DNA of 64,000 nt from Mya arenaria. Lineage: Eukaryota; Mollusca; Bivalvia; Myida; Myidae. This document shows, piece by piece, positions 38,521 through 51,599 of this stretch. A program made the position numbers and the translations under genes. The notes below the pieces were generated by a model. That model ran no database searches, was not told the DNA's origin, and saw only the letters and a program-made list of their open reading frames with translations. The stretch lies in contig NC_069124.1 in NCBI RefSeq assembly GCF_026914265.1, forward strand, positions 18,435,088 to 18,499,087, written 5' to 3'. Position 1 is the first letter of the stretch; each line of letters opens with the position of its first letter.

Positions 38521-41067
38521 CCACAGCTTTATGCAGTCATACAAAGACAGACTTTATTTTGGAATGCAACACAAAAAAACAGCAAAAAAGGCAATTTACA
38601 AACGATTAACGAGTCCCTTTAAGACTTTTTGTTTTCAAAATTCCATTGAAAAACACACCAAAATTTGGAACAATCTGTGTTCATGGCAGGATTGGATCAA
38701 CGGGATGTTACCCAAATAAACTGTGTAATGTGACATGTTGATTAGATTTCAGATAAACGCATACTTTTGGGCGAAGGACGGGACCAGAAAAGATTCCTCG
38801 TAATAATACTAATTTCCCCAAATAAAGCAAAAACCGTCAGGTAACCCTTGGATACAGTGGCATTGGTCGCCTTGCTCGCTTTAAGGCATCCGCACATAAA
38901 GAGTGACAGGATATGGGCCAAAATGGCATTAGGAATCGAGTTCATGTCTTTATCCCGCATAGCCTGCCAATAAGCTAAGGGTAATCACATGTGCCATCAC
39001 CTTACGCAATATCTCGGGTACACAGTGGCATAGGTCACTATGGTCCCCTTGCTCATTACCACGATGATAAGACTCTTATAGTACTGATTTTTATGGTGAT
39101 ACGCTGCAAACACCGCATTACTGCGGCGATACGGTGCTACGGTGCTACATCACGTACGCACACCCTTCTCATGTCCTCTCAAAATGGAAACCAGTACTTG
39201 TTTCCACCCAGGACTAGAACGTGACTCTATAAGCTGCCAGCTTTCGTCACAATCGAGTAAAAAGAGATAAGTTAAACTAGGCAACATGGTATTCGGTACT
39301 ATTATTGCTAAAATGTAACTTACATCATCGTAATCGCTATTGCTGTAGTCTGCCATAGTCAATGTCTTCCCACGCGTCACAAACACTTGATTGAAAAGCG
39401 CGGCAGAGTAACATAAGCCATGTCTTAAAAGTCACAGTTCAAAAGCCACAAATCATAAATTAAAAGTACAAAGTCAGCAGACATAACATAAAATTTCATT
39501 GTGCAAGCAGGTTAAAATGATTGTGTAAATTGTAAATACAATGTAATCATTTACTGTGAATATCTAGATCACGCGCACAATTTATATCTAAATTTCAAAT
39601 TTAAATTAATGATTTGCATGGGCTTTCAATGACATTCGTCGTGTTTTGTTTTTTTCTAAATAACAACTAAAAATAATGAAAACTACAGGGAAAAGTGTTT
39701 ACGGTATATAAGAGTCCATCATTGACCTAAGTACAATGTTTTCTATAAAGGGAAATCGAAAGAGGAAGTAAGTTAAGTATCGAATATACAGTGTAGTCGG
39801 AAGTCCTTATGACCGTTCATGAGAAAAGTTTATTTCAATTAGAAAATGGCTTTAACAGATGTTATTGATAGGAGAAAGGTAATTTAAATGAAACGTTTAA
39901 AATCATTGAAAATCTATATTGGTTTTAGCTAGAATTGGTATTTTTGTGGAATTTGTAAATACGCAATTAAAACATAAAATGAAAGTTGCACTGAGGAAAA
40001 TGAATGTGTATATATAATAATGTCATTAATAGGGTTAATCATTCATGACCTTTATTTTCTCTAGTTTATGTTCTCTATTATTAAAGCTATGTTAACAATA
40101 ATTCGATTGTTTTTTACTTAAAACGAAAGTGGAATTTGCAGTACTTTCGATTTGGTCGAATTCCAAGTATTGTAAAATCAATTGCGACTTAAATTAGTAT
40201 TTATTAAATATCATACAGGCAAGGTTATTTTCGTTGAATGTAAAGGAGGAGAAACTCACAGGTACACAATAAAGTTCGATGTGTTTGTTTGTGTTTGTGT
40301 TTGCTTTTTGTGAACTTGAAACACTTTTGATATATTTATATAATAATTGATGATAACATCTAGCTATATTTAATATGTAATATTAATGTATGTCAACGAG
40401 AGTAACCTAATAGCATAAGTTTATTTAACTTCCTTCACAGTCGTATTCTAATTATATATCGGTCTTAGAGCTCTTCAAGTTCTGTAGCTATAATATATAG
40501 CATTAATGTTTTTTTACTGCATTAACCAGATACAATTTCAAAGCAAATTAATTAGCTGCTGTCTTTATGTAATCAAATGTAAAATATTTCTGAACATTTT
40601 GGAAAAAAAACCCATCAAAGTGATAAGATTATCCATGAAATTATACGTTATAAATATAATGTTAAACAAGAAAATACAAATTGAAAGAAATCGGCAGCAG
40701 GATTTAAACATTGGTTATCTGGGTATGAAGTCAGGGACCACATCAACTGCGCAATGACCAATCATTACTATGAGATTTATGTAACATATACACAATATTT
40801 AAGATTGTGGCGGAATTTGTCAACATTGAAGCAGAAGTTGTTTACGTTGGAATATGTATTGTTATCATTTTGGTTGAAACAAAGATACATTAAAACAAAA
40901 GTAAAAATACACATGTGTCGACCATTTTCGCTATCAGGAAGTATTGTGTTGTAGGCAATATTGAACGTGCGAATTATTTCTTAATTTTAAAGAATTATAT
41001 ATATACTGGCCAGAACAGAAAGTGCTGCTTAATAAAGTTTCCACGATTAATTGAAACATTACAGATA
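38521..41067. other. 5' flank of the HSPA12-like gene
   Basis: No coding exon is supported. A good acceptor (AACATTACAG|ATAATGG) immediately precedes the HSPA12-like start codon, so the gene probably has an untranslated first exon somewhere in this stretch; I cannot place it. 38,850-39,060 contains two similar short blocks (CAGTGGCATTGGTC and CAGTGGCATAGGTC). A tRNA-Met-like SINE head lies at 40,688-40,760. Confidence 0.35.
40688..40760 (-). repeat. tRNA-Met-like SINE head
   Basis: The minus strand reads TTGCGCAGTTGATG, CTGACTTCATACCCAG (anticodon CAT in a tRNA-Met-like arm) and a B-box remnant TTTAAATCC followed by TGCTGCCGA. The same 3' end occurs at 23,935 and 29,143. Confidence 0.5.
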
Positions 41068-44000
41068 ATGGCCCGTCATCTGACCGCGATGCCAGTCCGC
41101 GCAGGCGCAATGCAGAGAAAGCCCATTGTGGCGGCCATAGACTTTGGTACCACATACTCGGGATACGCCTTCCAGACCAGGGCAAACTTTGAGGAAAATC
41201 CGACCAAGGTACTTAAGTATTGAACACTTTGTAAGAAAAAAAGGTTAATTAACAGATATATTAAACACTATATAGAGATTACTTTGTTAAATATCGGTGT
41301 GATTACGGAAGGCAATATTTTGACGAGTGGGGCTTTTAAGCTTTTTCTTGTTTCTTTAATAGAATAAACTGGCTTTTATTAAAATTCAGGTGATAATACA
41401 ACTTCGTTTTGACATTTAGACATAATTCCATTCGGCATGGTTAACATTACTTTTATTAAGCTTAACGGAATCAAGCACTGTACATATCAAAATTGCAGTG
41501 AAAATAACAGCAGTGAAAATAACATATGGCACCGAAAGCCATAAGAAAAATGGGGAAAAAAACAATTATATATACATCCATGACTTAAAGCGACTCGCAC
41601 ATGTTTTTGAACGAAAAAAATGTTTTCCTGAAAGTGCATCTGAAAACTCTGGAGCAAATACAATTAAAGTAATAAACATTATAACGATGAGGTGCGAACC
41701 CAGTATAGTAAACAATTATAGTAGACGAAGTCTTAAGCACTCTGCCACAATGACTTATACAACATAAGATGGATATTTTAATTTTTAACGAAGACATTGG
41801 CAACATCATGTGATCAACCAATCAGGCAACAACTCTAAGCCATATCGCGTTGCTAGCGGGTTTTGTTTTTAAATTATGGTCTTGAGAAAATATCAGCATT
41901 TGTTGAAGGTTTCCAGCGTTAAAACTCATAATTTGCCACACTTTATAACGTAATATTTTTTTTCGTAAAAAGTACATTTTACAAACCATGAACATTTCCC
42001 TTTAAAATAACGTTAAAGTCGGTTAAAACATGTGATTACATCATATATGATCACGTCCAACATGATATGTGAACAGTGTCTGTCAAACGCGTATTTTTCA
42101 GATTGAGGCTGCAAATTGGGCAAGGACTGGGTCGAATATTGGAATATCACTCAAGACAACTTCGTCAATACTGTTTGATAAACACCAACAATTTCATTCG
42201 TTTGGTCAAGAAGCAGATCAAGAATATAATAAGCTCGCTGCCGAGGGACAACACTGGGACTGGTTTTTCTTCAAAAGATTTAAAATGGCCCTGTACAAGT
42301 CTCAGGTACGTTTGCTTTTTAATTGGAGTTCATTTTGTAATGTATTATTCATTTTTTTATTTTATCAAATATTCTGTAGATTGCTTTACTCTCTCGAGAT
42401 CCATTTTTCGCCAACAGTTCATCCTCTGAAAACAACATAATGCCTCAATATTTCAAAAACATTCAAGACAAATCTCAATCAAACTCTTTCGCCACATAAA
42501 AGCGTATTATGTTTCAGAATTTTTTATTCTTTTAAAAAAAAAACGTAATTTATCAATATTTCTATGAAAACTTGTTCCAGTGCAAAGATATAGCCGAGGC
42601 ATTGTTAAAAAACAATGACTTGTTCTCAATTACATTTTTTCCTGTATAATATTTTTTTCTTAAGAATCTTGACTGAATATAAAATCAACAAAGAGAATGC
42701 TCTTTTAAAAGGTATGCATGTCCGATTTTAATAGCTGGTAAAATGGTTTGAAATTTGAGATTTTACTTAAAAAAATATTTTCGTGGTATGGGGCCTGCTC
42801 GATTCGCGAAAGACTAGACTTAATTATTCGCGGAATGAGAGCTTTTAACATTACGCGAAAAACTTATCTTTATTCCAACCTTAATTCATTGAATAAATAC
42901 AATTTTCAGAATCTTACTCGGGAGATGAAAATAAAGTCAGTGTCTACTGGTCAAGAGATGCCAGCAATTGTTGTTATCACAGAAACCATAAGGTACTTAA
43001 AGGACCACTTAGTAAACGAGATAAAATCCAAGGATACTGGAATCCAAGAATCCGAAATTCACTGGGTCTTAACGGTTCCGGCAATATGGGACGACAGCGC
43101 CAAACAGTTCATGAGGGAAGCGGCTATCAATGTAAGTACAATCAGTCAAGTGCAAACACTAATTGGTTGAGCCGCATAAAGTTGAAGTGGTTATTGTCTC
43201 CCCCAAGTTATCGAAATGTAAGAGTATTTGCGTTTGTCTTCCTTATTGATGTTGATCTAATGGATGTACTCATACAAACAGTCTTGGTGTCAGTCTAAAT
43301 ACATTTATCCTGAATTAACAGGAAGATATTCTACACGGAAAAGTTGCCATACTAAGTAGTTCACGTTTTATTTTGAACTCCTTTGAGCAGGAAGATATCT
43401 ATACCCTGTGTTATTGTGTACCCCTGTGAACAAGTGTGAATAGATTGTACTAAGTGATGCACTTTGCTTTCCTACGAACAGGCAGAAATCGACACGGATA
43501 AGTTGTTACTCAGTCTAGAGCCAGAAGCCGCTTCGCTGTTTTGCCGGTACTTACCGTTTGCCAGGGAAACAAACAAGGCGGGTGCCAGTCTTGTTACTGC
43601 GGGAGTCGGTGACCGATACATGATTCTTGATGTTGGGGGTAAGACCAACCTATTAGAGATTGTGTTGTATCGTATAATGTGAGTTTTGGCTTAGAGACGA
43701 GTTTAAGCGTAAACGTGTATTGATAATTGTTTAGTTGAAATGTTTTAAATCGTGGTTTCAAACTTCCGTGGGCCAAAAGGACATTGATGCAAGTTTTCAA
43801 ATTAAATTATTATAATTAAATCATTGATGAAATTTTGTTAAGACAATAAACCATTTTACCCCTGCATTTGCCTATCGCTTTAGAAGTCTGACCTTTATAG
43901 ATATTTTCTTTACAAATAACTGAATCATCCCAGACGCAATATTAATAAATACACAGCAAAAACACCGAAAGATAATCGGCTAAAAATTTACCTGCCTTAT

Positions 44001-45088
44001 TTACAGGCGGAACCGTAGATATAACCGTCCATGAAGTACAGATAAATGAAGAGACCAAAGATGTAACATTACGAGAAATGTTCAAAGCCAACGGTGGAGA
44101 TTGGGGAGGGCTTAAAGTTGATGAATCTTTCACAGACCTCCTTCAGGACATCATTGGGCCTGATGTGATGGAAGTTCTTCAAACGCGATACAGAGAAGAT
44201 TTTATGGAATTCATGGACGCCTTTGAAATTAAAAAACGGAAGGTGGCACCAGATATGGATTCACGGGAAATAATGACCGTTCCTCTTTCATTCGTCCAGA
44301 CATACAAAGAACTGAATAATGTCGAGCTCGAAGATGAACAACGCATAAAGGAAAAGTACAACGGAAAGATAACCTTCTCCAAAAACAAAATGAGATTTGA
44401 TCCAGAAATTTTAAAAGGTCTTTTTACCGAGACAGTCGATCAAATTTGTGCTTTAGCAAGCGAGTATTTTGACCAAATACGGGAATACAACATTAGAACG
44501 ATTCTGATGGTTGGTGGATTCAGCGAATCAAGGATGTTACAGGACAAGGTCCGTTCGACATTCCCGTCTAAGCGCCTTATCATCCCAGACGAAGCAGGCC
44601 TATGCGTTCTAAAGGGAGCAGTGTTGTATGGCCATAACCCGTCCATGATCACAGCTCGAGTGAGCAAGTTCACTTATGGAATAGAAGCCTGCAAGCAGTT
44701 TGAGCCTGCGCTAGATCCATATGAAAAGCGGGTTATCAGAGACAGGATTGTACTCTGTAAAAATTATTTTAGCATCCATGCTAAAGCTGGCCAAGAGTTT
44801 CAGGTGGATGAGATGGTTGGTGAACACGAGTACGTCGCTCATGGAGAAGATGCAACTGAACTTCAGATCGACGTATACACTACGCCACACCGTAACCCAA
44901 GGTATATCGACGACGAAGACAGCAGGAAAATCGGCGAAATGCGAGTGCCCGTGGGTCGTTCGCTCAGTGGTGACCAAGAGATGGTAAAAGTCCAGTTTGT
45001 GTTTGGAGACACTGAATTAAAAGTTGTGGCCTGGAATGTGGAAAACGGGCAAAAAATAAAAGATGCTCGTTTTGAATTTTTGAAGTAA
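41068..45088 (+). CDS. HSPA12-like divergent HSP70 family protein (5 exons, 601 aa)
   Basis: Coding exons are 41,068-41,208, 42,102-42,305, 42,910-43,131, 43,482-43,638 and 44,007-45,088. All introns are GT/AG, the phases agree, and the sum is 602 codons including the stop. The product is an actin-fold ATPase of the HSPA12A/B type. Phosphate-1 loop IDFGTTYSGYAF is at about residues 24-35, the KRFKMALY segment near 105-112, HWVLTVPAIWDD near 165-180, phosphate-2 loop LDVGG-GTVDITVHEV spans the exon 4/5 junction (about 237-251), and the adenosine motif LMVGGFSES is near 408-416. A canonical substrate-binding domain and EEVD tail are absent, as is usual for this family, and 601 aa is close to family length. 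The start was chosen because an acceptor sits three bases before the ATG; an untranslated first exon is inferred. HSPA12-type genes are known to be greatly expanded in bivalves, where many respond to stress or immune challenge. No frameshift or stop was seen, so the gene looks intact. Confidence 0.92.
41689..41760 (-). repeat. tRNA-like SINE head with long variable arm (intron 1 of the HSPA12-like gene)
   Basis: The minus strand has an A-box (CATTGTGGCAGAGTGCTTAAG) and a B-box (GGGTTCGCACC), separated by more bases than in a short-arm tRNA, as in tRNA-Ser or tRNA-Leu. The acceptor stem does not form, so it is a tRNA-derived insertion in the intron. Confidence 0.55.
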
Positions 45089-45319
45089 TTGTTGATCTTT
45101 TATCTATTATTTGATCTTAAATATATATTTTTCTTTTTCCAATACGTCAATGTTGAATCATACCTATTGACAAAGACTTTGTTTCATTTCTGAAGTGTGT
45201 GGCTTAAAACATTGCTTTTAGTAGCATGACAAGCAAAAGCCTTTTACAGTTTGATGAACATATAGCGTTTAACAGTTTGGTGAAAATATAACTATTGTAA
45301 CACCATTACCTTGACGTTG

Positions 45320-48300
45320 TGTTTTTTTAGAAACATTATGACAAATTAAGGACTACACTCCTATATATATATCAATCGATGGTAGTTCACAATTTCAAAC
45401 AGTCCAAAAAGGCAACGTGGCATTTTGAAATGCACTTCATGAATTTGTTGCATGCTATGCATAACTATTTGTTTAATATCTGATTTATGGTATATGGATA
45501 TATTCCAATCGGATGTGGTATAATTCTGCTTAACAAAACATGTCGGTTTTAAGAGGTTATTTGTTTTTATTTAGGAATGAAAAAAATAAAAACCAGATTT
45601 AATTAGGCTTCTTGAAGTCTTCTCATTACCCAACTTCCTGAGAGCAAAAACCCATCGACACAAATAAATATTCGTTTGTTCTAAAGTATGTTGATTTCAA
45701 CCAAAATAACCCTAATAAACACTCAAATATTCGTTTGTTTTAAAGTATGTTGTTTTCCACCAATATAACGATAATAAAAAACTAAAATTTTAAAAACATT
45801 CCCTTCAATGGTGACCGATTCTGCCACAATGGTAACTTTCGTTTATATGTTACTTGCAACTTATTAAGAGTATCTGCCTACCCTGAAATAATGGATATGG
45901 CGATTGACTGCATATCTAGAGGACACGGATTTGATCCCTTCTGCCGTACAAATAAAATACTAAAACCATATAAAACAGCATTCTTTAACTTTTTCGTTTT
46001 ATATAACAAAAGGTATTTCATGTCTTCACTTAACCCGGGATATGTTTGACAAATTGTCACAAAAGTTGTTTATTTGATTACAACAGCTGCTGAAATGCCT
46101 TTAATTACTTTGAAATGTCTGACACGGTATACATTCTTCTTTCGCGCACTAAGCACCAACGCCTATACATGCATTTCAAATTATAACCAGTCACAAAATG
46201 TAGTGTCCACGTTACATATGTCACCTTATACTAAACAGACATACTACAATTCAGCTATTAAAACAACACGCGCCTCGCTGCATTTCATAGCGACGCTGTA
46301 AAGTGTCCCCATGCAAAGTGGTTTAGGCGAGTACCCAGGTACAATATTAGTACCCAGTACCCGACCAATACAGCAATACTTTATATTGTTTGGTGCTGCG
46401 CATGTGTGTGTTTACGTCAGCCCACTGCTTGTTAAAGTGAAATAAAGATATGTTTCTTCTCAACATGTTTTAGATGATGTTCCCCAAACCAAGCGACTGA
46501 GCTCACGTTTTAGTTGACAAAAGATAAAAAATCATAACTGTACTAGTTTTTGTTTCAAACAATAAGGCTACTTGGATGTGTTTCAAGAATCGGGTTTGTG
46601 CCATGCTCTGTCATGTTATTTCTACAGAAAGAAATGTAAATTAGGGTATCTGTGGGTAATAGGCAAATGGGTACCCTGGTCCAAATATTCCACCAGTCAA
46701 TGCCCTACATGGCCCAGTGATGCCATGCGGCGGCTATTCAAGGTGATTCAAGGTGTTGCATTAGAGGTAGGCACAACTTCAAGTATCTGACGTTGGCCGT
46801 TCGCCTCGCCCCTACAGCAATTTTCGGTAAAGCGATTAAGGAATCGTCCAAAATAAGTATGTACCTGTTTTAGTCCGAAATCGTGGATCCTGCTATACGC
46901 TACCCGTTTTATTGTTGCAATACTAACAAAAAAGACACTGCGACAAATTAAGGGATGACCCTTCCCTCCTCTCCCCCTTAATGTACTTATGCATGCAATT
47001 TGAATACCTGTGTTCGAAAAAATACATTGTCCTCTTCACCTGTTCATTGCTGAAAAAGAATTTGGTGACAGGTATCCGAGGAATCAAAACGTTAGTATTA
47101 AATTTTGATTCCTGGAGTCCCAATATATATTTGCCATCATTTAAAACGTTTTCTTACACATTTATAAAACCGTGTGAACTTTATTACAAAAATACATTCT
47201 GATTGCATCAATACATGTTTTCTAAGAATATGGATGTTTATTGATCTATATGTCAACATAATTTAAAAAAAATAATTTCAAAACTAACTGGATGTAAATC
47301 AAGGCCACGGAAGCGTTTGTTGCAATAGATTGGTTAAAGCTTTTACATACAATTTCTCTACTCACAAAATCACATGCTTATGTATAAATACCTGTAACAA
47401 TATCAATTCGAAATAGAAGACGATTAAACACATACAAATACAAACAGTTGGCGAACTCATACTAAATTTTCTTAACCGAATACAAGCGAAAAATTATTAG
47501 TTTGGTAATACTCAAGGTTGACAATGTAGTTGTAAAGTGAAGCAAGTCTTGTTTAGAGGCTACTTTCATTTGTTTGTCATTAAGATTACTATATAATAAT
47601 AATAATAACATAGCAAAATTATTAAACAGAAGAAAAGGGAGATAAAACACACTTACGAACGAAATAGTTTTGGTGGTAGTTAACGGGAAGATCAAGCATT
47701 AACATGAAACAAAAATATAAAGCATTTTTGTGATAAAATTTCAGTCGTACATCGTCCATAGTGAAGTTTTTTATTGGTTCACTGAACATTACCTGATGAT
47801 TCTTTGAAATATAGTTACACTTAAGTAAGTCACGCGGCTCTTGAGCTCCACATTTGTCAATGGACAGTCTCAATCGATCTGTTAGTAGACTAACTACGAA
47901 CTTTGAAGCATGCAGTCATTTTAATTAAATCTTGAAATGGTAAAATTTATTTCTGCCTCCACATGTGTAACAAAGGTTGAAAAATATTTTCTAGGTGGGA
48001 TTGGTTTTTATTTCAACATAATTTAAACATAAACTAGCTTAAAATGTTCCAAGGCCAAAACAAAATGTGGTAATAGTTTGGCTATAGCATGAGCATACAC
48101 TTTCTCTTTTCCAAAATGCACATACCAATGTATGTTTACGTTACAACTACAATGGTAATCATTAGAATAACCAGTCAGCTTTGATCTATTCATTTACGCT
48201 TGTATTCGATTTATAACATTGTTACGAAAATTCAGTATTTATTCGCCCTATGTTTGTATTTTAGTGTTTGTTGAAGCAGATATAAAGGTGGCTTATAATA

Positions 48301-49080
48301 GAATACAGTAAATAATACAAATTCATTATACAACTACCATTTCAAAAGACTTATATAACACTATTTAATATACATATTTGAGATGAAGAGATATTCAAAA
48401 TTGTTAAAATTATCAGTATCTTTAAAAAATTAAACCTGCTGTTTAAATGAATCAAGGCCTGCCGAACCATACACAACGCTACAAGACAACAAGCAGTACA
48501 CAACAATCAAGGTAGCATCCTTGTTAGGACAATCGCCTTGACACGATCAGTGTAACCCACCGGGGGGGGGGATAAACCAATTTATGAGCGCTGTAGCTCA
48601 CACAAGTCCTCACATTTACCAACAAAGCAAAAAGAAAGCATTACAACTAGATTGCCTCCTTTGTACGGTCAATAAAATAAAATAAGACTTCAATGTAGCA
48701 TAAACTGATTTATGAGCGCTCAACCTCACACTTGCTAGAACATTTTTCCCTACTTGCCAAAACATTTTTCCCTACTTGCCCAAACATTTTTCCATAGTAT
48801 ACGTGAAAAAAACAACATGAAAGTTTGATCGAGGCCAGAACCAACTTAAAGGCAATACAGAACAGCACAAAAACATCATATCAATTAATATACTGACTAA
48901 TAGCATCAACGTTAAGGCAAAATATTATAAAACAAAACCATCATATTAAGAAATAAATTAGCTTCAAGTACACGACGATCAGATACAGACAGCACCAGTA
49001 AATTAATGAATTTCGTTAGGCCAACAGGGATTAAACTTACAACGTAGGATGCAAATATACAAAGCTGACTTTAAAAACGA
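45320..49080 (+). repeat. Large repeat unit, copy B
   Basis: Starts with a block also seen at 51,650 and 62,970 (AGAAACA-TATGACAAAT, then TTTGAAATGCA and GCTATGCATAACTA), continues through GTACCCAGGTACAATATTAG (about 46,335), GATGATGTTCCCCAAAC, CCCTACATGGC, GGCGAACTCATACTAAATTT, AAAGGGAGATAAAACAC with GGTGGTAGTTAACGGGAAG, GTCCATAGTGAAG, CGCCTTGACACGATCAGTG and GAGCGCTCAACCTCACACTTG, and ends near CAAAAACATCATA-CAATTAA. It contains a 59-bp two-copy duplication (45,668-45,785) and three 21-22 bp units of ACATTTTTCCCTACTTGCC (48,742-48,792). Non-coding. Confidence 0.78.
45892..45948 (+). repeat. Truncated tRNA-like SINE fragment
   Basis: B-box-like GGATTTGATCCC followed by TTCTGCCG, similar to the GGATT-CTGCTGCCG ends of the SINE heads elsewhere in the window. 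The 5' half (A-box) is poor, so confidence is limited. Confidence 0.35.
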
Positions 49081-49560
49081 GGGAAAACGAACAAATCGCT
49101 AGAAACCCATATAACCCCCGTGGTAAAAGTCGTTTTCTTTCATTATTTTGATGACGAACATTATGACTTTTATGATGACGTTGTATATATCGCCTGTTGT
49201 TGGAAGCTTACGGGATAAGCCAAGTTACCTTAGACTTAACCGTGATCTTGTTTAAAGTCACACGGATCAAGGTTAAACAGTCACAAGATAAGATACATAA
49301 CAGTACAAGAAAAAAACATAATACCACTATCAAACTATATTTTTATAAGTATAACAGCTGAACGTTGCAGTCGATCTTTGCAATGTTTTTTTTTCATCAT
49401 AATTGTACGTTCATTCAAAGATATCTGATAATGGTACCGTCGCATAATTAAGACTTAGTGTTAGCTCGAGAATGAAACCCCAATTCAAGTTATATCTAAG
49501 AATGGAAGAAAGTGTGCTAAATGTAGATGAAATTATCTTAATCAGATGCTAATGTTAGAA
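49081..49560. other. 3' flank of the GPCR gene
   Basis: AT-rich, with no repeat landmark after about 49,080 and no coding frame. It presumably includes the 3' UTR of the minus-strand receptor. I cannot point to a certain polyadenylation signal. Confidence 0.35.
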
Positions 49561-51529
49561 TTAGATCTCGGATGTGGACTGAGTACTCCTAAAGATCGCT
49601 GTGACAGAATGTATTCTTTCTTTCAGCATCTGCTTCGTTCTACCATTACCAAGGAAAGCGATAAAAATGTAAATACCTTGACCAGCATTTAGTACAGTAA
49701 ACAAGTAGGAAAATGTCACAATTCCTGTAAAGCCGTAAAGAAGCCCGAATGTCCAACCCATTCCTGTTATTGTCGACAGTTTGATAAATATCTTCAGATG
49801 ATTTCGTTCAGTTTTAACGTTACTCTGAACGGTCGGAACACGCTTTATTTTGACAATAACGACGAGGAACATGACAAAGTTAGATAGGATAATAATGCCA
49901 ACGGGTATAAGGAACGTGTACAGCTGAAGGTCAACGTGGTCAATGTAGCAAATATGTGTGCCATATCCAAATTCTCCATAGTACTTGTGAGAAACCATAA
50001 TGTTTACCAGAACCAGTATTACAGATATTAAACATGCGTACAAGTGATAAATGAGCAACGTCTTCCATTGCGAAACCGTGGAGGGCATAGATTGAATTCT
50101 AACGAAAACCCGGAGCATATGAAATGTACATATATTCATCCAAAGACCAACGACTAGCCAAAGAAAGTGAAGTAAAATCCCCATCATTTTGCAAGACAGC
50201 GAATTCCGTTGAAAGTCGGGATAACTAATAATTAAAGCAACTTGGGCTAACAAAAGAATAGCCGCTAATGAAATAACATTTTTTCCAGGGATATTCTCTC
50301 TAAGCTTTGGTATTACAGCATATGTAAGTAAGAGAACCAGGAGACAACATATGGAAACAGTTGTGAGGCTTAAGGACAATATTTCTTCTATTATTGTATC
50401 CCGTTTATTTTGTATTCCTCCTGGCATCCTGTAAGAACTATGGTTAGAAAGTGTTACTTTTATTTCTAAGACCCCTTGATTGTGTCTTTTTCCTGACGTT
50501 GTTTCAAAACTATTGTTGGAAGTTGTTTTTCCATAATTGAATCCCGTTGATTTTGTCTTTCTCCTGCCTTTGTTTCAGAACTTGTGTTAGAATGGATTTC
50601 TTCTATCATTGAGTCCCCGTGATTGTTACTTCCCCCTGGCGTTGTTTTGGAACTATAATTAGAACGTTTTCGTTCTATCATTGATTGTCCTTGAGTTTGT
50701 TTTTTTCCTGGCGGTATTTCAGAACTATTGTTAGAAAGTATATCTTCTATACTTGAATTTTGATGATTCTGCTCTCTTGTTTCAGAACTCTTCTTAAACA
50801 GTACAACATCGCTCACTGTTGAATTATTCGGCTGTATGCACTGTTCGTTTCCTATCAGTCCTGTTTTTGAGCAAATCACCTGAAGAAAAAACTGAATTTA
50901 CACTGCTATAAAATGTCAATATCTGTACTACCATTTTTTCGACAAATTATATTCATATATATTGGCACTATCAACAATCCTTACAAAAGCATATAAAAGT
51001 ATATTCCTTTAATAATCACCTAATAAATAGAATGAAATTATATTCGTACATGAAAATACAAACTGGTTCTCTATGCTTTTCTTAAAGATACAATTTGAAA
51101 TATAAATAGCACTATATACCGTTTTACGATGTATATATTTTTCATTTCTAAGGTCGTATTCATGATACTTACATGTAAACTCTGTTCGCTCTTGTTTTCG
51201 GCTGTTTTTAGTTCTTCTTTCGCGGATACCAGCCCCGCTCCTTTTTGTGGTACTGTAGTTTGAAACAATTGCGAATAATTATCTTCATCTAATTCAGGGC
51301 TTGTCTTTTTTATTGGAATTGTTGATCCAGAAAAATGAAGTTTTACATAACGAAATTCGTCTTGAGGATGAAATAAAGAGCCTAAGTGTTTCACATATGA
51401 CGGTGTCGGACGGTAGGTTGTATATACGGCTAATGTATCACTTCTGTTTCCAATACGTGGCAAGGTTTCATTTTTAAATTTGGTGTCTGCAAAGACTAAG
51501 CCAAACAGAAAAAATGCAATTAGAAACAT
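49561..51529 (-). pseudogene. Methuselah/adhesion-like class B GPCR gene with one frameshift
   Basis: Two coding exons: 51,173-51,529 (signal peptide MFLIAFFLFGLVFA, then about 105 extracellular residues) and 49,561-50,879, joined by GT/AG sites in phase 0. The second exon first encodes a Ser/Thr-rich stalk of four 24-residue repeats after a shortened one, each with an N-glycosylation sequon (SNNSS, SNYSS, SNTSS, SNNS, SNHSS). A seven-helix domain of about 288 residues follows. Class B signs are a TM3 cysteine (SLSCKMMG), an extracellular-loop cysteine (THICYID), TM6 TGMGWTFGLLYG and TM7 FTVLNAGQGIYIFIAF, followed by a short cytoplasmic tail. No GAIN/GPS motif was seen. In the fourth stalk repeat (about 50,515-50,530) one base is missing relative to its sister units, which shifts the frame and ends it at a stop at 50,466-50,468. 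Either the allele is broken, the assembly has an error, or only the 7TM part from the ATG at 50,427 is made. Apart from this the frame is clean. Confidence 0.82.
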
Positions 51530-51599
51530 AACGAACACGTAATCCTGAACAGTTTGGTGAACATATAAATAAAAAGAGCGCGGTGATATAACTAGTGTT

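Noticed and set aside
38521..41067. Heat-shock elements upstream of the HSPA12-like gene
   Set aside because: No array of properly spaced GAA/TTC triplets was found, and GAATTC near 40,160 has the wrong spacing. HSPA12-type genes need not be HSF-driven.
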